22,809 nucleotides of DNA from a virus (IMGVR_UViG_3300017786_000158:1-22809); one strand, 5' to 3'. Counted from the first letter of the stretch, positions 7,738 through 15,974 are shown. Notes: generated by a model from the sequence alone, not told the origin. Translations and numbers: made by a program.

Positions 7738-8040
7738 CTATTCATTGTTTAAGGATTCAAAATCAACTTGAATTTCTGATTGGTTAGAAGGAATTCTTAA
7801 TTGCACTCCTACAGGAGGATAATAACTACCTAAACCATATTGAGGGTTTGCAGATGCTATCATCCACCATAAAGATGAATCTCCAAGGTATTCTTGTGCT
7901 AAAACATCATATCTATCTCCAGTGGTTGTAATAACATAAACATCATTAAAAGATATAGGTACATCTGGGTATTTAGTACCTTTATAGTATCTTTTACCGG
8001 TTTTATTTTTTAATACTGTTTGATTTGAATATCTAGCCAT
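7738..8040 (-). CDS. 53: LysM-fold baseplate wedge protein, gp53-like
   Basis: 100 aa. Residues 33-88 form a LysM-like unit: YVITTTGDRYDVLAQEYLGD, then WWMIASANP, then a GSYYPPVGVQLRIPS strand. This is the pattern of T4 gp53 and the tail gpX family, which place a LysM domain in the baseplate wedge or hub. T4 gp53 is longer (196 aa), so this is a minimal version. The gene overlaps the stop of the preceding baseplate gene by 8 bp and is followed after 2 nt by the M23 hub gene, so the three are surely co-translated. The short basic N-terminus (KNKTGKRYYKGTKYP) may contact a partner. Family assignment is good; the T4 number is inferred from context. Confidence 0.75.
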   Translation of the reverse strand: MARYSNQTVLKNKTGKRYYKGTKYPDVPISFNDVYVITTTGDRYDVLAQEYLGDSSLWWMIASANPQYGLGSYYPPVGVQLRIPSNQSEIQVDFESLNNE

Positions 8041-9985
8041 CTGTATAACCGTTTTGTATTAAAGTATCTTCTGAAAAGTTTGCTGTATCAGCAATTGAAT
8101 GTTGTCCTCCTTCAACAACTGGGGTAAGTTTGCCATTATTTGGGTTAATACCCACAGGAGTGTCATATCCTGTATTATCACCTCTGGATAGAGAAATAAA
8201 TCTTTCATTTCCAAATGTTTCTACTACTTTTGCTCCACCACTTCCTGCTTTCCCATAAGTGTTATTTTGGAGTTTAGGTGCAAATTCATGTATAGGTTTA
8301 AAAGTTAAATCTACATTTATTATATGTGGCATTACTTGAATATTCCCTTTATCAGTAGCTGTTTCATTTTCATTTCCAATAGCTATTTCCCATGGAGATT
8401 GCTCCGGAACAGTATAAGTTAAATCAGTAATTACCCCAGGAACATCATATAAATAAGCTCCTACATGCAATTTAATTATATTTCCAAAAAAGTATCCATC
8501 AGATGTATAATTTGGAGCCATAATACTTTGCAAATAATTTAATTTGTGATACATTGGCATCATTTCACCCTTAGATTGAGCAGCTGCTGTGAATCCCATT
8601 GAAATGGTTCTATCAAATCCATTGTATCGGTACATATTTTCTCCTCTACCCATATATCTTTGAGCATTCCATTCAGAATTCATACTATCCTGAAAATTAT
8701 TTATAAAAGCTCTAAAATGTAAAAATTCTCTTCTAAAACTATCTCCTGGATTTTTTGCAGTATTAGGATTAATTACAGAAATTCTAAAATCTGCTAAATC
8801 ATTAGTTTTATCTCCGTCTCTAGTATGTGAAAAACCTTGATATATTTGTAAAGCATTAATTTTATCCGCTATTACTTCTTTACCAGTTGCAATGTCTATT
8901 TTCCCTTTAATGTAATTTTTTCTACTTAAACCTTTAATTTTACCCGGATCTCCTAAATTTACTCTAGATTCTATACTTTTTCTTGTATAATCTAAAGAAT
9001 CAGAAATAACACTATCTGGTTTATTATTTAAATTTTTTCTAAAGTCGGTTTTAACCCTAGGATCCATTTCGGAAGAAGTTGCACTTGCTATTTGAAGGGA
9101 AGAATAACTAGCTACATTATATTTAGCAAATTCTGGTTTTTTGGCAAAGTCTAAACCTTCATTACTATATATAACTCTGTTTATAGTAGTTTTTCCTACC
9201 CCTAATACTGAACCAGGCCCACCATCATATGAAATAAGTTTAGTGGGATCAGAAGATATAAAATTTGTAGATTTACCTGCTTGGATTTTTGAATTAATAT
9301 TTTCTTCGATAAATGAAGAGGCAGGAAAACCTAATATACCATCAACTAGATTTCCAAGATCAATCCCATTACCAATTATTTCATCTAATGGATTTGAAGA
9401 AGCTCTTCCAATTTTTTCATCTTTTAAATTAACTAATCTATTAGTATTTGGGTTTTTTATATTAGATAAAGCTGAAGAATAAACAGGTAATTCTGTTTTG
9501 TCACTAACGTTATTAATTAATCTTTGAATAAAATTAGGATCTGTGTTTTCTGTAGTAGGTTGAGTATTTCTAAAAGGATTAATGCCTTGTTTTAATAGAT
9601 GGCCGCCTACTCCAGCTACACCAACTTGAGCCAACGTTGAAGTGGGTAAATAAATACCTTGATTTGCTCCAGTATTTACTGTCCTAACATTACTAAGAGA
9701 AAGAAGATTTTGTTTAGCTATAAAAGCAGCACCTTGACCTGTACCAACTAAAAATTTACTTAATCTAGAGACATCGTCTGCCGATCTTTTTAAAGTGCCT
9801 GCCCTTAAAATAAAGTCAGTATTACCTCCAAGTAAACCTAAATTTGGGTTGTCTTCAAGAACTCCAGGTAAGGGTTCTTGGATAAATGGTTGTTTAGAAG
9901 ATCCCTTAAATGGTCTATCAGCTCCAAACTTAAGTTTCCTTAGATCACTATTTTGAGTAACTAATATTGACTTAAGAGACGGCAT
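8033..9985 (-). CDS. Baseplate protein, possible tail-tube cap (gp48/gp54-like)
   Basis: 650 aa. The first 330 residues are low in obvious motifs, with many Asn, Ser and Gly and several LG/GG turns. The C-terminal part (roughly 390-610) has the pattern of tube-like baseplate proteins: HFRAFINNFQDS, then YRYNGFDRTISMGFTAAAQS, LNYLQSIMAPNY, GNIIKLHVGAYLYDVPGVIT and PHIINVDLTFKPI. This strand arrangement recalls the tail-tube initiator and cap proteins (T4 gp48/gp54) that nucleate gp19 polymerisation. Overlap of 8 bp with the gp53-like gene and position two genes after the tape measure agree with that role. The N-terminal extension is unusual, since T4 gp48 and gp54 have about 320-365 residues. 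The call rests on pattern recognition, not alignment. Confidence 0.5.
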   Translation of the reverse strand: MPSLKSILVTQNSDLRKLKFGADRPFKGSSKQPFIQEPLPGVLEDNPNLGLLGGNTDFILRAGTLKRSADDVSRLSKFLVGTGQGAAFIAKQNLLSLSNVRTVNTGANQGIYLPTSTLAQVGVAGVGGHLLKQGINPFRNTQPTTENTDPNFIQRLINNVSDKTELPVYSSALSNIKNPNTNRLVNLKDEKIGRASSNPLDEIIGNGIDLGNLVDGILGFPASSFIEENINSKIQAGKSTNFISSDPTKLISYDGGPGSVLGVGKTTINRVIYSNEGLDFAKKPEFAKYNVASYSSLQIASATSSEMDPRVKTDFRKNLNNKPDSVISDSLDYTRKSIESRVNLGDPGKIKGLSRKNYIKGKIDIATGKEVIADKINALQIYQGFSHTRDGDKTNDLADFRISVINPNTAKNPGDSFRREFLHFRAFINNFQDSMNSEWNAQRYMGRGENMYRYNGFDRTISMGFTAAAQSKGEMMPMYHKLNYLQSIMAPNYTSDGYFFGNIIKLHVGAYLYDVPGVITDLTYTVPEQSPWEIAIGNENETATDKGNIQVMPHIINVDLTFKPIHEFAPKLQNNTYGKAGSGGAKVVETFGNERFISLSRGDNTGYDTPVGINPNNGKLTPVVEGGQHSIADTANFSEDTLIQNGYTDG

Positions 9986-9997
9986 TGATTTAGTTTA

Positions 9998-10189
9998 TTA
10001 GTTTCCTGTAGCGTCGGCAGCACGAGATGTTTCTACACCATCGGGAAGAGCAGTATCATACTCTCCATTTCTAAAGGTATTGTTAATGGGTAAAGTAGCA
10101 GGATCTTTTAAAGCTCCTGTAGGTCTACCTCCATTAAGAGTACCATCTAGTAAAGTACCTTGTTCTTTAAACTTTTTTAAAATTGACAT
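9998..10189 (-). CDS. Small late protein, 63 aa, unknown
   Basis: Polar 63-residue protein with a basic amphipathic start (MSILKKFKEQG) and a Gly/Pro/Asn-rich remainder; no membrane segment, no Cys, no known motif. It is judged real because it has its own upstream copy of the late motif at 10218-10227 (28 nt before the ATG) and heads the operon of baseplate genes, only 12 nt before the next start. A small structural or assembly factor is plausible but not shown. Confidence 0.6.
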   Translation of the reverse strand: MSILKKFKEQGTLLDGTLNGGRPTGALKDPATLPINNTFRNGEYDTALPDGVETSRAADATGN

Positions 10190-10217
10190 GATTTAAAATT
10201 TTAAGTTAATCGATTTA

Positions 10218-10227
10218 TTATAAATAT
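10218..10227 (-). promoter_or_regulatory. Late-promoter-like motif upstream of the 63-aa gene
   Basis: Gene-direction sequence CATATTTATAATAAATCG; core ATATTTATAA is 28 nt before the ATG. It would drive the whole baseplate operon down to at least 3539. One of nine copies in the virion part of the window. Confidence 0.6.
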
Positions 10228-10231
10228 GAAT

Positions 10232-12190
10232 CTACACAGAATAGGCGTAAACTTTTTGTTTATTATTAAAATTAGTAGCAGATACTTTTAACTCAGTACC
10301 TTTTTCAGCATACTTTTCAAAAGCCATCCTCATTCCCTGTACTTCTTTTTTTAGTGCATCTTGATTAGATCCTATACTTACTGATGGGGATGATAAGGTT
10401 GTTGATGACGTAGAAGTATTAATTACTCCACCAGCTAACCCAATTGCTCCTCCAATTAAAGCACCAGGAGCTCCTCCTATTAAAGCCCCTGTTCCTGCAC
10501 CTACTAAAGCACCGCTTAAAGCAGGAGAAATACTATTTATCCCTTGTATAATTTTTCCTACAAGTTCTAAAGCTCCCCCTAAAATATCTAATATAGGGGT
10601 AAAAGCAGATACTACATCAACTAAAACTGATTTTAATTTTTCAACAGATTTGGTAAATTTATCTTGTAAAGTTTGAGCTTCTAATCTATCTGCTAATTCA
10701 TTTTTACCTAATGCTCTTAATTCTTTAGCTGTTTTACCTTGAACTTCTTGTTTAAATAAAATGTCAGCTAACTGATCTGATTGTAATCCTAGAGCGGATG
10801 CTAAAGCATCCTGTTGAATTACATTTAATTTTGTAAATGTTCCAAAATCTTGAGCATTTTTAGATAATTCAGCCGCTAATGTAGATTGGTCTCCTGTTAA
10901 AGCTGCTAATCTAGCTCTTTCTAAACTAAGATTTCTACCTAAAAGTAATTCGGCTTCTAATTCGTTTCTAATAGAAGATTCAAAATCTAATAATGCTTTA
11001 GAAGCTCCTACAATATCATCTAATTCGGCACCAAATAATTTAGCCTGAGTAACTGCTGCTGCGATTGCTGATGGGTTTGCCCCTAAATTAGCTCTTACTT
11101 GACCTGTAACCTGGCCTACAGCTTCTAGTATTTCTTTATTTGAGAATTGTACTCCTGTTTGACGCTGCAATTCATAGGAAGTAGCTAAAATAGTTTTATA
11201 TTCATCTTCGAGTAGATTACCTCGAATTTCTGCGGCTGCAGTTAAATTAGCAGTTGATTGTTCAGTTAATCCTACTACATCTAATAATCTAGTAGCGGTA
11301 ACTAAATTTTGGGAATTAAATTTACCTTGAAACCCTAATTCTTTATTTATAGCATTAAAGGTTTTTAATAATGCTGTCGTTGTAACATTTATATTGCCTG
11401 AGGATGCGGCTGCTTCAGCTAATTCTGCTCTAAAACCTATAGCTTCAATTTTACTTAAAGCTAAATTACGTTGAACCTCAACTAATTCTTTATCCGCTTG
11501 ACCTAAAGCCATAAGTATTTCAAGACCAATTAATGGTTTAAATGCTGTTCTAATAGCAGGACCTAACTTTTTAAGTCCTCCTAAAAATACATTATTAGTT
11601 TTATTATTTAACTTATTATTTAAAGCAATTTGTCTAGATTCATCAGCAGCTTCTTTAAAAGGCTCTGAAAATACTTTTAAACCTGGGATACTTTTTGTTA
11701 GATCTTCTAACCCAGCAAAAGCTTTTACATTAAAATTATTAGATATTTCTTTAGATGTATCCTCAAGATTTTTAAAAGTACCTAATAATTTATTAGAAGA
11801 ACTAATTTGTGCATCAATTTGATCTTGAATTTCTTTTTCTAGTTCAATTTCCCCATTCAAAGCTTTAGCTTTTATATCTTCTAAAATGAGGATATCTTTT
11901 TTAACTTTAGCTCTATTTTTATCTAAATTATCTAAAAACTTTTGGGTACCTAATTCCTCTTGTAAAACAGAAGTAGTTGCTTCTGCAATAGATTGGAGTT
12001 CTCTACTAATTTTTCTAAGGGTTGTTTTTTCGGCTATTTGGAAGTTTAATAGCTTAATTTGATCATTTATAACATTATTAGTATCACGAATTTCTTGGGC
12101 TATATTTTTTTCAACCCCAAGAAGTTTTTTAGCTAGATCTAAAGATTCTCTCTCTAGGTCAACCTGTTTTTTCTTATCTTCGTTTGCCAT
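10232..12190 (-). CDS. Tail tape-measure protein (gp29 equivalent)
   Basis: Sets tail length and sits inside the tube until DNA ejection. 652 aa (T4 gp29 is 590), largely helical. Residues 1-170 are heptad-rich with many Lys/Glu/Leu/Ile, compatible with coiled coils. The middle is Ala/Leu-rich helices. A Gly/Ala-rich hydrophobic segment near residues 560-590 (SGALVGAGTGALIGGAPGAL and onward) resembles the glycine-zipper hydrophobic regions seen in many tape-measure proteins. It follows the predicted assembly-chaperone pair and precedes baseplate genes, the standard place for this gene. It has its own late-type motif 15 nt upstream of the ATG. Sequence similarity to T4 gp29 is not visible to me; assignment rests on size, composition and order. 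Confidence 0.7.
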   Translation of the reverse strand: MANEDKKKQVDLERESLDLAKKLLGVEKNIAQEIRDTNNVINDQIKLLNFQIAEKTTLRKISRELQSIAEATTSVLQEELGTQKFLDNLDKNRAKVKKDILILEDIKAKALNGEIELEKEIQDQIDAQISSSNKLLGTFKNLEDTSKEISNNFNVKAFAGLEDLTKSIPGLKVFSEPFKEAADESRQIALNNKLNNKTNNVFLGGLKKLGPAIRTAFKPLIGLEILMALGQADKELVEVQRNLALSKIEAIGFRAELAEAAASSGNINVTTTALLKTFNAINKELGFQGKFNSQNLVTATRLLDVVGLTEQSTANLTAAAEIRGNLLEDEYKTILATSYELQRQTGVQFSNKEILEAVGQVTGQVRANLGANPSAIAAAVTQAKLFGAELDDIVGASKALLDFESSIRNELEAELLLGRNLSLERARLAALTGDQSTLAAELSKNAQDFGTFTKLNVIQQDALASALGLQSDQLADILFKQEVQGKTAKELRALGKNELADRLEAQTLQDKFTKSVEKLKSVLVDVVSAFTPILDILGGALELVGKIIQGINSISPALSGALVGAGTGALIGGAPGALIGGAIGLAGGVINTSTSSTTLSSPSVSIGSNQDALKKEVQGMRMAFEKYAEKGTELKVSATNFNNKQKVYAYSV

Positions 12191-12205
12191 GTAGTAATGT
12201 ATATG

Positions 12206-12215
12206 TTATAAATAT
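12206..12215 (-). promoter_or_regulatory. Late-promoter-like motif upstream of the tape-measure gene
   Basis: Gene-direction TTTAATATTTATAACATATAC; core ATATTTATAA ends 15 nt before the ATG, the tightest spacing in the set together with gp13. Confidence 0.6.
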
Positions 12216-12230
12216 TAAAATTTAGAACTT

Positions 12231-12575
12231 TTATTTATATGACACTTTAGAGGTACCTTCAGAAGCTTTTTTAAAGTTAGGGACATTTATGGAACCATCA
12301 GGGTTTACTAAAGTACTAGTTTTATCTGATTTATTATCTGGTTTATTAGATTCCTCATGATATTTTTTAATTTCAGAAAATGTAAATTTCCTTAACCAAA
12401 TAGGCATATTGTATACATCAGGCCAAGAATATCCACCATTACCATGAAATACTACTTGGTGGATTTGTTGAAAAAGATTAAACCTATAATCTTTAGCCTG
12501 TTGCGATGTCAGGATAAAAAAAGCTGACACCAATTGGGATGGATCTTTTTTTTTCGCTTCCGGAGGGAAAAAAAG
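12231..12575 (-). CDS. Second tail assembly chaperone frame, probably made by frameshift
   Basis: Open frame with no ATG before the Met in YNMPIW, about 40 residues into the conserved-looking part. The only early initiators are TTG (12533) or GTG (12530). All other complete genes in the window start with ATG. The frame is open back to a TAA at 12576-12578 and overlaps the end of the gp26-like gene, where A9 and T7 runs occur. A +1 or -2 shift from the upstream gene would enter it, adding about 104 residues. From the TTG the product would be 100 aa; it contains an aromatic-rich segment, GGYSWPDVYNMPIWLRKF, and a polar Lys/Ser tail. Paired overlapping frames directly upstream of the tape measure are the hallmark of tail assembly chaperones (lambda G/GT). 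Coordinates give the whole open frame; the true start depends on the mechanism. Confidence 0.6.
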   Translation of the reverse strand, partial: LFFPPEAKKKDPSQLVSAFFILTSQQAKDYRFNLFQQIHQVVFHGNGGYSWPDVYNMPIWLRKFTFSEIKKYHEESNKPDNKSDKTSTLVNPDGSINVPNFKKASEGTSKVSYK

Positions 12576-13230
12576 TTAGATCTATGTCTGGTTGCAAATT
12601 TCGGATATGTTCTCTTAGTGCCCTGGCATCCTGGGCTAAGAGGTAGTTATCTACAAACTCTCGAATAGTTTTCTTTTCCCTATCTCCGTTTACAGAGGTA
12701 ATTAAATATTTTAAACGAGTGGATATTTCAGGAGAAAAATCTTTATTTAATCTTTTTAATCCTTCAAGTTCAGTAGAAATTTTCTTTTCATCCCCCTGAG
12801 TAAGTAGTTTAAATGTAATGAGGTTTTCTGAGTTGGGTAGAGTAAATTGGAATTCGTTATTCCCTTTAGTAATGTTTGATTCGTCAAATTCTTTAAATCC
12901 TATCTGGGATAAGTCAATTTCATATTCTTCTCCATTATATTCAAATTTGTAATTTTTTCCATACCCTAAAACACGGGCAGATACCATTAAAGCATTTTTA
13001 TCCCCAATTAATAAATCATTAAAATTAATTTTAGTAATTATTAAAGATTCTAATAATTTATCTATAACAGTACCTTTTTCGATATAAGATTGGTTAGTTA
13101 AAATATCCTCTTCCTTAGCAGTCATGTATTTAATTTCAACTTTTCCTTCGGATAAAGGACTTTCCTTAGAATACAATAATCCTTTTGAGGGTAATTCTAC
13201 TACTTCAGTAGGTAATTTAAATTCGGCCAT
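12493..13230 (-). CDS. 26: gp26-like protein, probable tail assembly chaperone
   Basis: 245 aa with the pattern of the T4 gp26 family (208 aa in T4): an N-terminal LPTEVVELPSKGLLY, then GKVEIKYMTAKEEDIL, a central beta region (YKFEYNGEEYEIDLS), and a C-terminal helical segment ending IREFVDNYLLAQDARALREH. gp26 was once listed as a baseplate hub component, and a chaperone role for gp26-type proteins is plausible. Its position between tube gp19 and the tape measure matches the tail assembly chaperone slot of other long-tailed phages. The 3' end contains A7, T9 and A7 runs on the plus strand (12568-12574, 12546-12554, 12516-12522) and overlaps the next frame by 83 bp when counted to that frame's upstream stop. 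A terminator and late motif lie just upstream. Confidence 0.7.
   Translation of the reverse strand: MAEFKLPTEVVELPSKGLLYSKESPLSEGKVEIKYMTAKEEDILTNQSYIEKGTVIDKLLESLIITKINFNDLLIGDKNALMVSARVLGYGKNYKFEYNGEEYEIDLSQIGFKEFDESNITKGNNEFQFTLPNSENLITFKLLTQGDEKKISTELEGLKRLNKDFSPEISTRLKYLITSVNGDREKKTIREFVDNYLLAQDARALREHIRNLQPDIDLTFFPSGSEKKRSIPIGVSFFYPDIATG
12546..12554 (-). other. A9 run, candidate programmed frameshift site
   Basis: In gene direction, nine A residues sit in the frame-0 codons GAA AAA AAA AGA of the gp26-like gene. A -1 slip here reaches TGA after about a dozen codons, whereas a +1 or -2 slip enters the downstream 100-aa frame. Two T7 runs (12568-12574 and 12516-12522) are alternative sites in the same overlap. 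Mu-like phages are known to use -2 and lambda -1 frameshifting for this gene pair. Confidence 0.5.
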
Positions 13231-13260
13231 AATCTTTATTTAATAATAACTTTTGTTCTA

Positions 13261-13270
13261 TAATAAATAT
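13261..13270 (-). promoter_or_regulatory. Late-promoter-like motif upstream of the gp26-like gene
   Basis: Gene-direction TTCATATTTATTATAGAAC; core ATATTTATTA (one-base variant) is 30 nt before the ATG and directly follows the gp19 terminator. Confidence 0.55.
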
Positions 13271-13276
13271 GAATAT

Positions 13277-13304
13277 AAAAAAGAGCTTGACGAAAGCCAA
13301 GCTC
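13277..13304 (-). terminator. Intrinsic terminator after tail tube gene
   Basis: GAGCTTG and CAAGCTC (13283-13289 and 13298-13304) form a 7-bp stem with an 8-nt loop; in gene direction six T residues follow (13282-13277). It lies 28 nt past the gp19 stop. Flanking A-run on the other side makes it partly symmetrical, but no convergent gene exists. Confidence 0.85.
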
Positions 13305-13332
13305 CTTTTTGAGGGTATGAGGGTTGGGTAAA

Positions 13333-13821
13333 TTAAAAGTTTAGTACACAGTAATCTGGTTGTACTGTCATTGTAATTTGTTGAGCAGCTGATTCATTAT
13401 CATAGCTATACTCACCAAAGTTTGCAGTTGTAATCATTGCTCCTTTGATAATCCATTCAGATACTACATCACCTACAGGACCTAATACATTGAAGGTTAA
13501 ATCCTTTTTATAGAAGTCAGAGTAACCGTTTCTACCAGTTACTGATTCATGGTGTAAACGAATCCATTCCATTACAGCTTGAGCTCCTGAAGGGGTGATT
13601 GGATCAAATAATGTAAAATCAATTGTTCCCCAGTTAGTTTTACCTTTTACATATCTTTTAAGATTGATGTGGTTTAATGCTACTGTTTCTTGTGTAATAG
13701 AAATACCACTTACACCTTTAACGATATACGAAGGGAAACCATCTATGTACATTACAAACCTATTTTGTTGTTTAGGTTCAAATGCTGTAAAGAACATTTC
13801 GTTAGTATCTAATATTGCCAT
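13333..13821 (-). CDS. 19: Tail tube protein gp19
   Basis: Forms the inner tube of the contractile tail. 162 aa, almost the T4 length (163). Hallmarks are an N-terminal FEPKQQNRFVMYIDGFPSYI, then VKGVSGISI, a LNHINLKRYVKGKTNWGTID strand pair, AVMEWIRLHH, and a C-terminal Asn/aromatic segment ending in VQPDYCVLNF. This gene follows the sheath gene, as in T4. Its own late motif lies 17 nt upstream and a strong terminator follows, consistent with the large amounts needed. Confidence 0.93.
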   Translation of the reverse strand: MAILDTNEMFFTAFEPKQQNRFVMYIDGFPSYIVKGVSGISITQETVALNHINLKRYVKGKTNWGTIDFTLFDPITPSGAQAVMEWIRLHHESVTGRNGYSDFYKKDLTFNVLGPVGDVVSEWIIKGAMITTANFGEYSYDNESAAQQITMTVQPDYCVLNF

Positions 13822-13838
13822 TTTGTGTACTTATTTTA

Positions 13839-13848
13839 TTATAAATAT
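13839..13848 (-). promoter_or_regulatory. Late-promoter-like motif upstream of gp19
   Basis: Gene-direction AAAATATTTATAATAAAATAAG; core ATATTTATAA is 17 nt before the ATG, in the 42-bp gap between gp18 and gp19. Confidence 0.6.
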
Positions 13849-13863
13849 TTTATTTTTTGTTCT

Positions 13864-15642
13864 TTATGCTGGGAATGTTGCTCCAGTTGGTAATACATTG
13901 AAATCTAATAATATAAATTCAGCTGTACGTGTTGGTTGTAGGTAAATTTGACCTATAAGCTCATTTCTGTCTACAACATCTGCTGTATTATTACTGTCAT
14001 CCATTACTACTTTAAAAGCATACAACCCTTGACGTTGTTGTACTGATTCTAAGTATGGGTTAACTTGACTTAAGAATGAATTTCTTGTAGCTATTGTATT
14101 TTGTTCAAATACTAATGTATCAGCGATTTGAGAAATATAGCTCTTAAGTGAAATTAATAATCTACGAACATTGATACGATCTAAAGCACTTGCTTTTTTC
14201 TGTAGGGTTTTCTGTCCGAATACTACTACTCCTGCTTGTGGGAATGTTGCTAATGGGTTAATATTAGCTTCATATAATCTATCTCTTGTAGAAGTAGGTA
14301 ATTTTCTTTCTACGCGTACTACGCTATCTAAACCACCTCTAGTTAAACCAGCGGGGGCGAACCAAGAATCACTTGACGCGTCTGTAAACGCATATACTCC
14401 CGGAATTAACGTGGAAGCTGGTACCCAAACTAATTTACCTGTTCCAGGATCTATAATTTGAGCCCAAGGCCAATAAGTAGCAGCATAGCTTGTGTTATAT
14501 AATGTACCTTTTGTTGTTACAGTACCTATTGGAGAATTGTATTTAACTAAATCAACAACTGCTAAAGCATCTGTTCTTGCAATTGCGGTGTTTACTAATC
14601 TAGTAACTTGTAAAGTTGAAATTTCAGCATTCAATCCCGGAGCGGTGATTAAATTATAACGATATTCATCTTTATTTCCTAAAAGAGCAATTGCTGTGTT
14701 ATAATCTGATGCTTGGATTCCTTGAATATTGGTACCTGCAATGATACTTTCATTGAATGCTGCTCCACCTCCGTAGAATAATTTACCTGCACCACTATAG
14801 AATGAACCAGATTGAACAATTGGTAAAGAAGCAGTATATTGAGATCTCACAGCTCCAGCATTATCAAAATAATCTGGGGTTGGGTAATTTACTTCTTTTA
14901 CTCTTACGTATCTTGATTTATTGGAATATGATCCACTATCTTGGATATAGTATTCTGATCCATCTTGTCTTACTACTTTTTTAGAATTACCAATTACAGC
15001 TTCAATATAATTTGAAGATTTTGGATCTAAACTTAAGTTTTGATAGGTTTCTAAAATTACTTTTTCTCTATCATTATCGTCTCCTCTACGGATTAATAAA
15101 CTAAATGTCCCACTTGCAGTATTAACTGTTGGAATTTCCCAACGAACGTTATTAGCTGAACCTGAAGATAAGGCTCCATTTGGTAAAACTTCTGCAAATG
15201 ATTCAATATAAGAAGAAGAAACATAATCATTAAGAACATAGGTATTATCTAAGTTATTCATGATTTCTCCTTCAGAAAGAGTTTCTAATGTAAAGGGTCC
15301 ATTTTTAGTATCAGGAATTACACTACAAATTACTGGGCTATTTATAGCAGGTTCAAAAGAACCAGATGTTACACGGGTAACTAATAAACTTTCCCCTCCG
15401 TTTTGAAAATAATTGTTTACTGATACTGAGGTTAAATAGCTATAGGTTTGGCTTCCACTTTCAAAAGTAGAACCAAATCTGCTTGTAAAGTCACTATATG
15501 AGGTAACAACAGTTGGGATTTCAACTGGTCCTCTTACTGTTGGACCTATTATAGCGGCCCCAACTGTTACTGGTTGGGTAGTTACAAATGATTGATCATT
15601 TTCCCTTGCTAATACACCTGGTGAGATTAATGTTTCTGCCAT
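13864..15642 (-). CDS. 18: Tail sheath protein gp18
   Basis: Contractile sheath subunit, 592 aa (T4: 659). N-terminus SPGVLARENDQSF followed by VGAAIIGPTVRGPVEIPTVV is typical of the sheath family, as is the following SYSDFTSRFG. The C-terminal third contains the conserved RLYEANINPLATFP, VVFGQKTL, DRINVRRLLISLKSYI and FVVMDDSNN-like (FKVVMDDSNNTADV) elements and ends in a strand (FILLDFNVLPTGATF) that forms the inter-subunit mesh. The surface-exposed middle is variable and Ser/Tyr-rich. Located between the 83-aa gene and gp19, with a late motif 32 nt upstream of the ATG. Confidence 0.93.
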   Translation of the reverse strand: MAETLISPGVLARENDQSFVTTQPVTVGAAIIGPTVRGPVEIPTVVTSYSDFTSRFGSTFESGSQTYSYLTSVSVNNYFQNGGESLLVTRVTSGSFEPAINSPVICSVIPDTKNGPFTLETLSEGEIMNNLDNTYVLNDYVSSSYIESFAEVLPNGALSSGSANNVRWEIPTVNTASGTFSLLIRRGDDNDREKVILETYQNLSLDPKSSNYIEAVIGNSKKVVRQDGSEYYIQDSGSYSNKSRYVRVKEVNYPTPDYFDNAGAVRSQYTASLPIVQSGSFYSGAGKLFYGGGAAFNESIIAGTNIQGIQASDYNTAIALLGNKDEYRYNLITAPGLNAEISTLQVTRLVNTAIARTDALAVVDLVKYNSPIGTVTTKGTLYNTSYAATYWPWAQIIDPGTGKLVWVPASTLIPGVYAFTDASSDSWFAPAGLTRGGLDSVVRVERKLPTSTRDRLYEANINPLATFPQAGVVVFGQKTLQKKASALDRINVRRLLISLKSYISQIADTLVFEQNTIATRNSFLSQVNPYLESVQQRQGLYAFKVVMDDSNNTADVVDRNELIGQIYLQPTRTAEFILLDFNVLPTGATFPA

Positions 15643-15674
15643 CTTAGGTTGTTATATTTTAGTATTGTATTTTG

Positions 15675-15684
15675 TTATAAATAC
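15675..15684 (-). promoter_or_regulatory. Late-promoter-like motif upstream of gp18
   Basis: Gene-direction TTAGTATTTATAACAAAATAC; core GTATTTATAA (one-base variant) is 32 nt before the sheath ATG. Confidence 0.6.
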
Positions 15685-15702
15685 TAAAGAACTTTTAAAA
15701 AA

Positions 15703-15954
15703 TTAGGTATTTGATACTATTTCTCCATTTTCTAGATTAATATTACCATCCCCGTATTTTTCAGTTAGAACTTTAGCAAATTCAATTCTTTCTGTTTCAA
15801 ATTTTTGTTTAGCTTCAATTAAATCATCTTTTTGTGATTCTAAACTAGCAATTTGATATTCAACTTGACCAAAACTAAAAACTAAATTGTTTTCTTGTTG
15901 TTGAAAATCTTTTAATGTTTGCAACTCTTCTTCTGTTAAAACTTTTTTTGTCAT
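15703..15954 (-). CDS. Small coiled-coil late protein, 83 aa
   Basis: 83 residues, Glu/Gln/Lys-rich, with a long predicted helix from about 8 to 65 and hydrophobic heptad positions (EELQTLKDFQQQENNLVFSF then VEYQIASLESQKDDLIEAK), followed by a short LTEKYGDGNINLENGEI strand-turn. No Cys, no membrane segment. It has its own late motif 20 nt upstream, so it is expressed with virion genes. It occupies the place where T4 has terminase genes 16 and 17, but is far too small and unlike either. Similar small Glu/Gln-rich proteins occur in environmental phages; the function is unknown. Confidence 0.7.
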   Translation of the reverse strand: MTKKVLTEEELQTLKDFQQQENNLVFSFGQVEYQIASLESQKDDLIEAKQKFETERIEFAKVLTEKYGDGNINLENGEIVSNT

Positions 15955-15974
15955 TTTTTAAAATTAATTTATAT

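Noticed and set aside
9141-9482. 113-aa rightward open frame
   Set aside because: Lies entirely within the tube-cap-like gene on the other strand; composition is that of an antisense shadow.
14171-14461. Rightward open frame inside the sheath gene
   Set aside because: Antisense to a well-supported gp18 with full family motifs; no leader or family resemblance.
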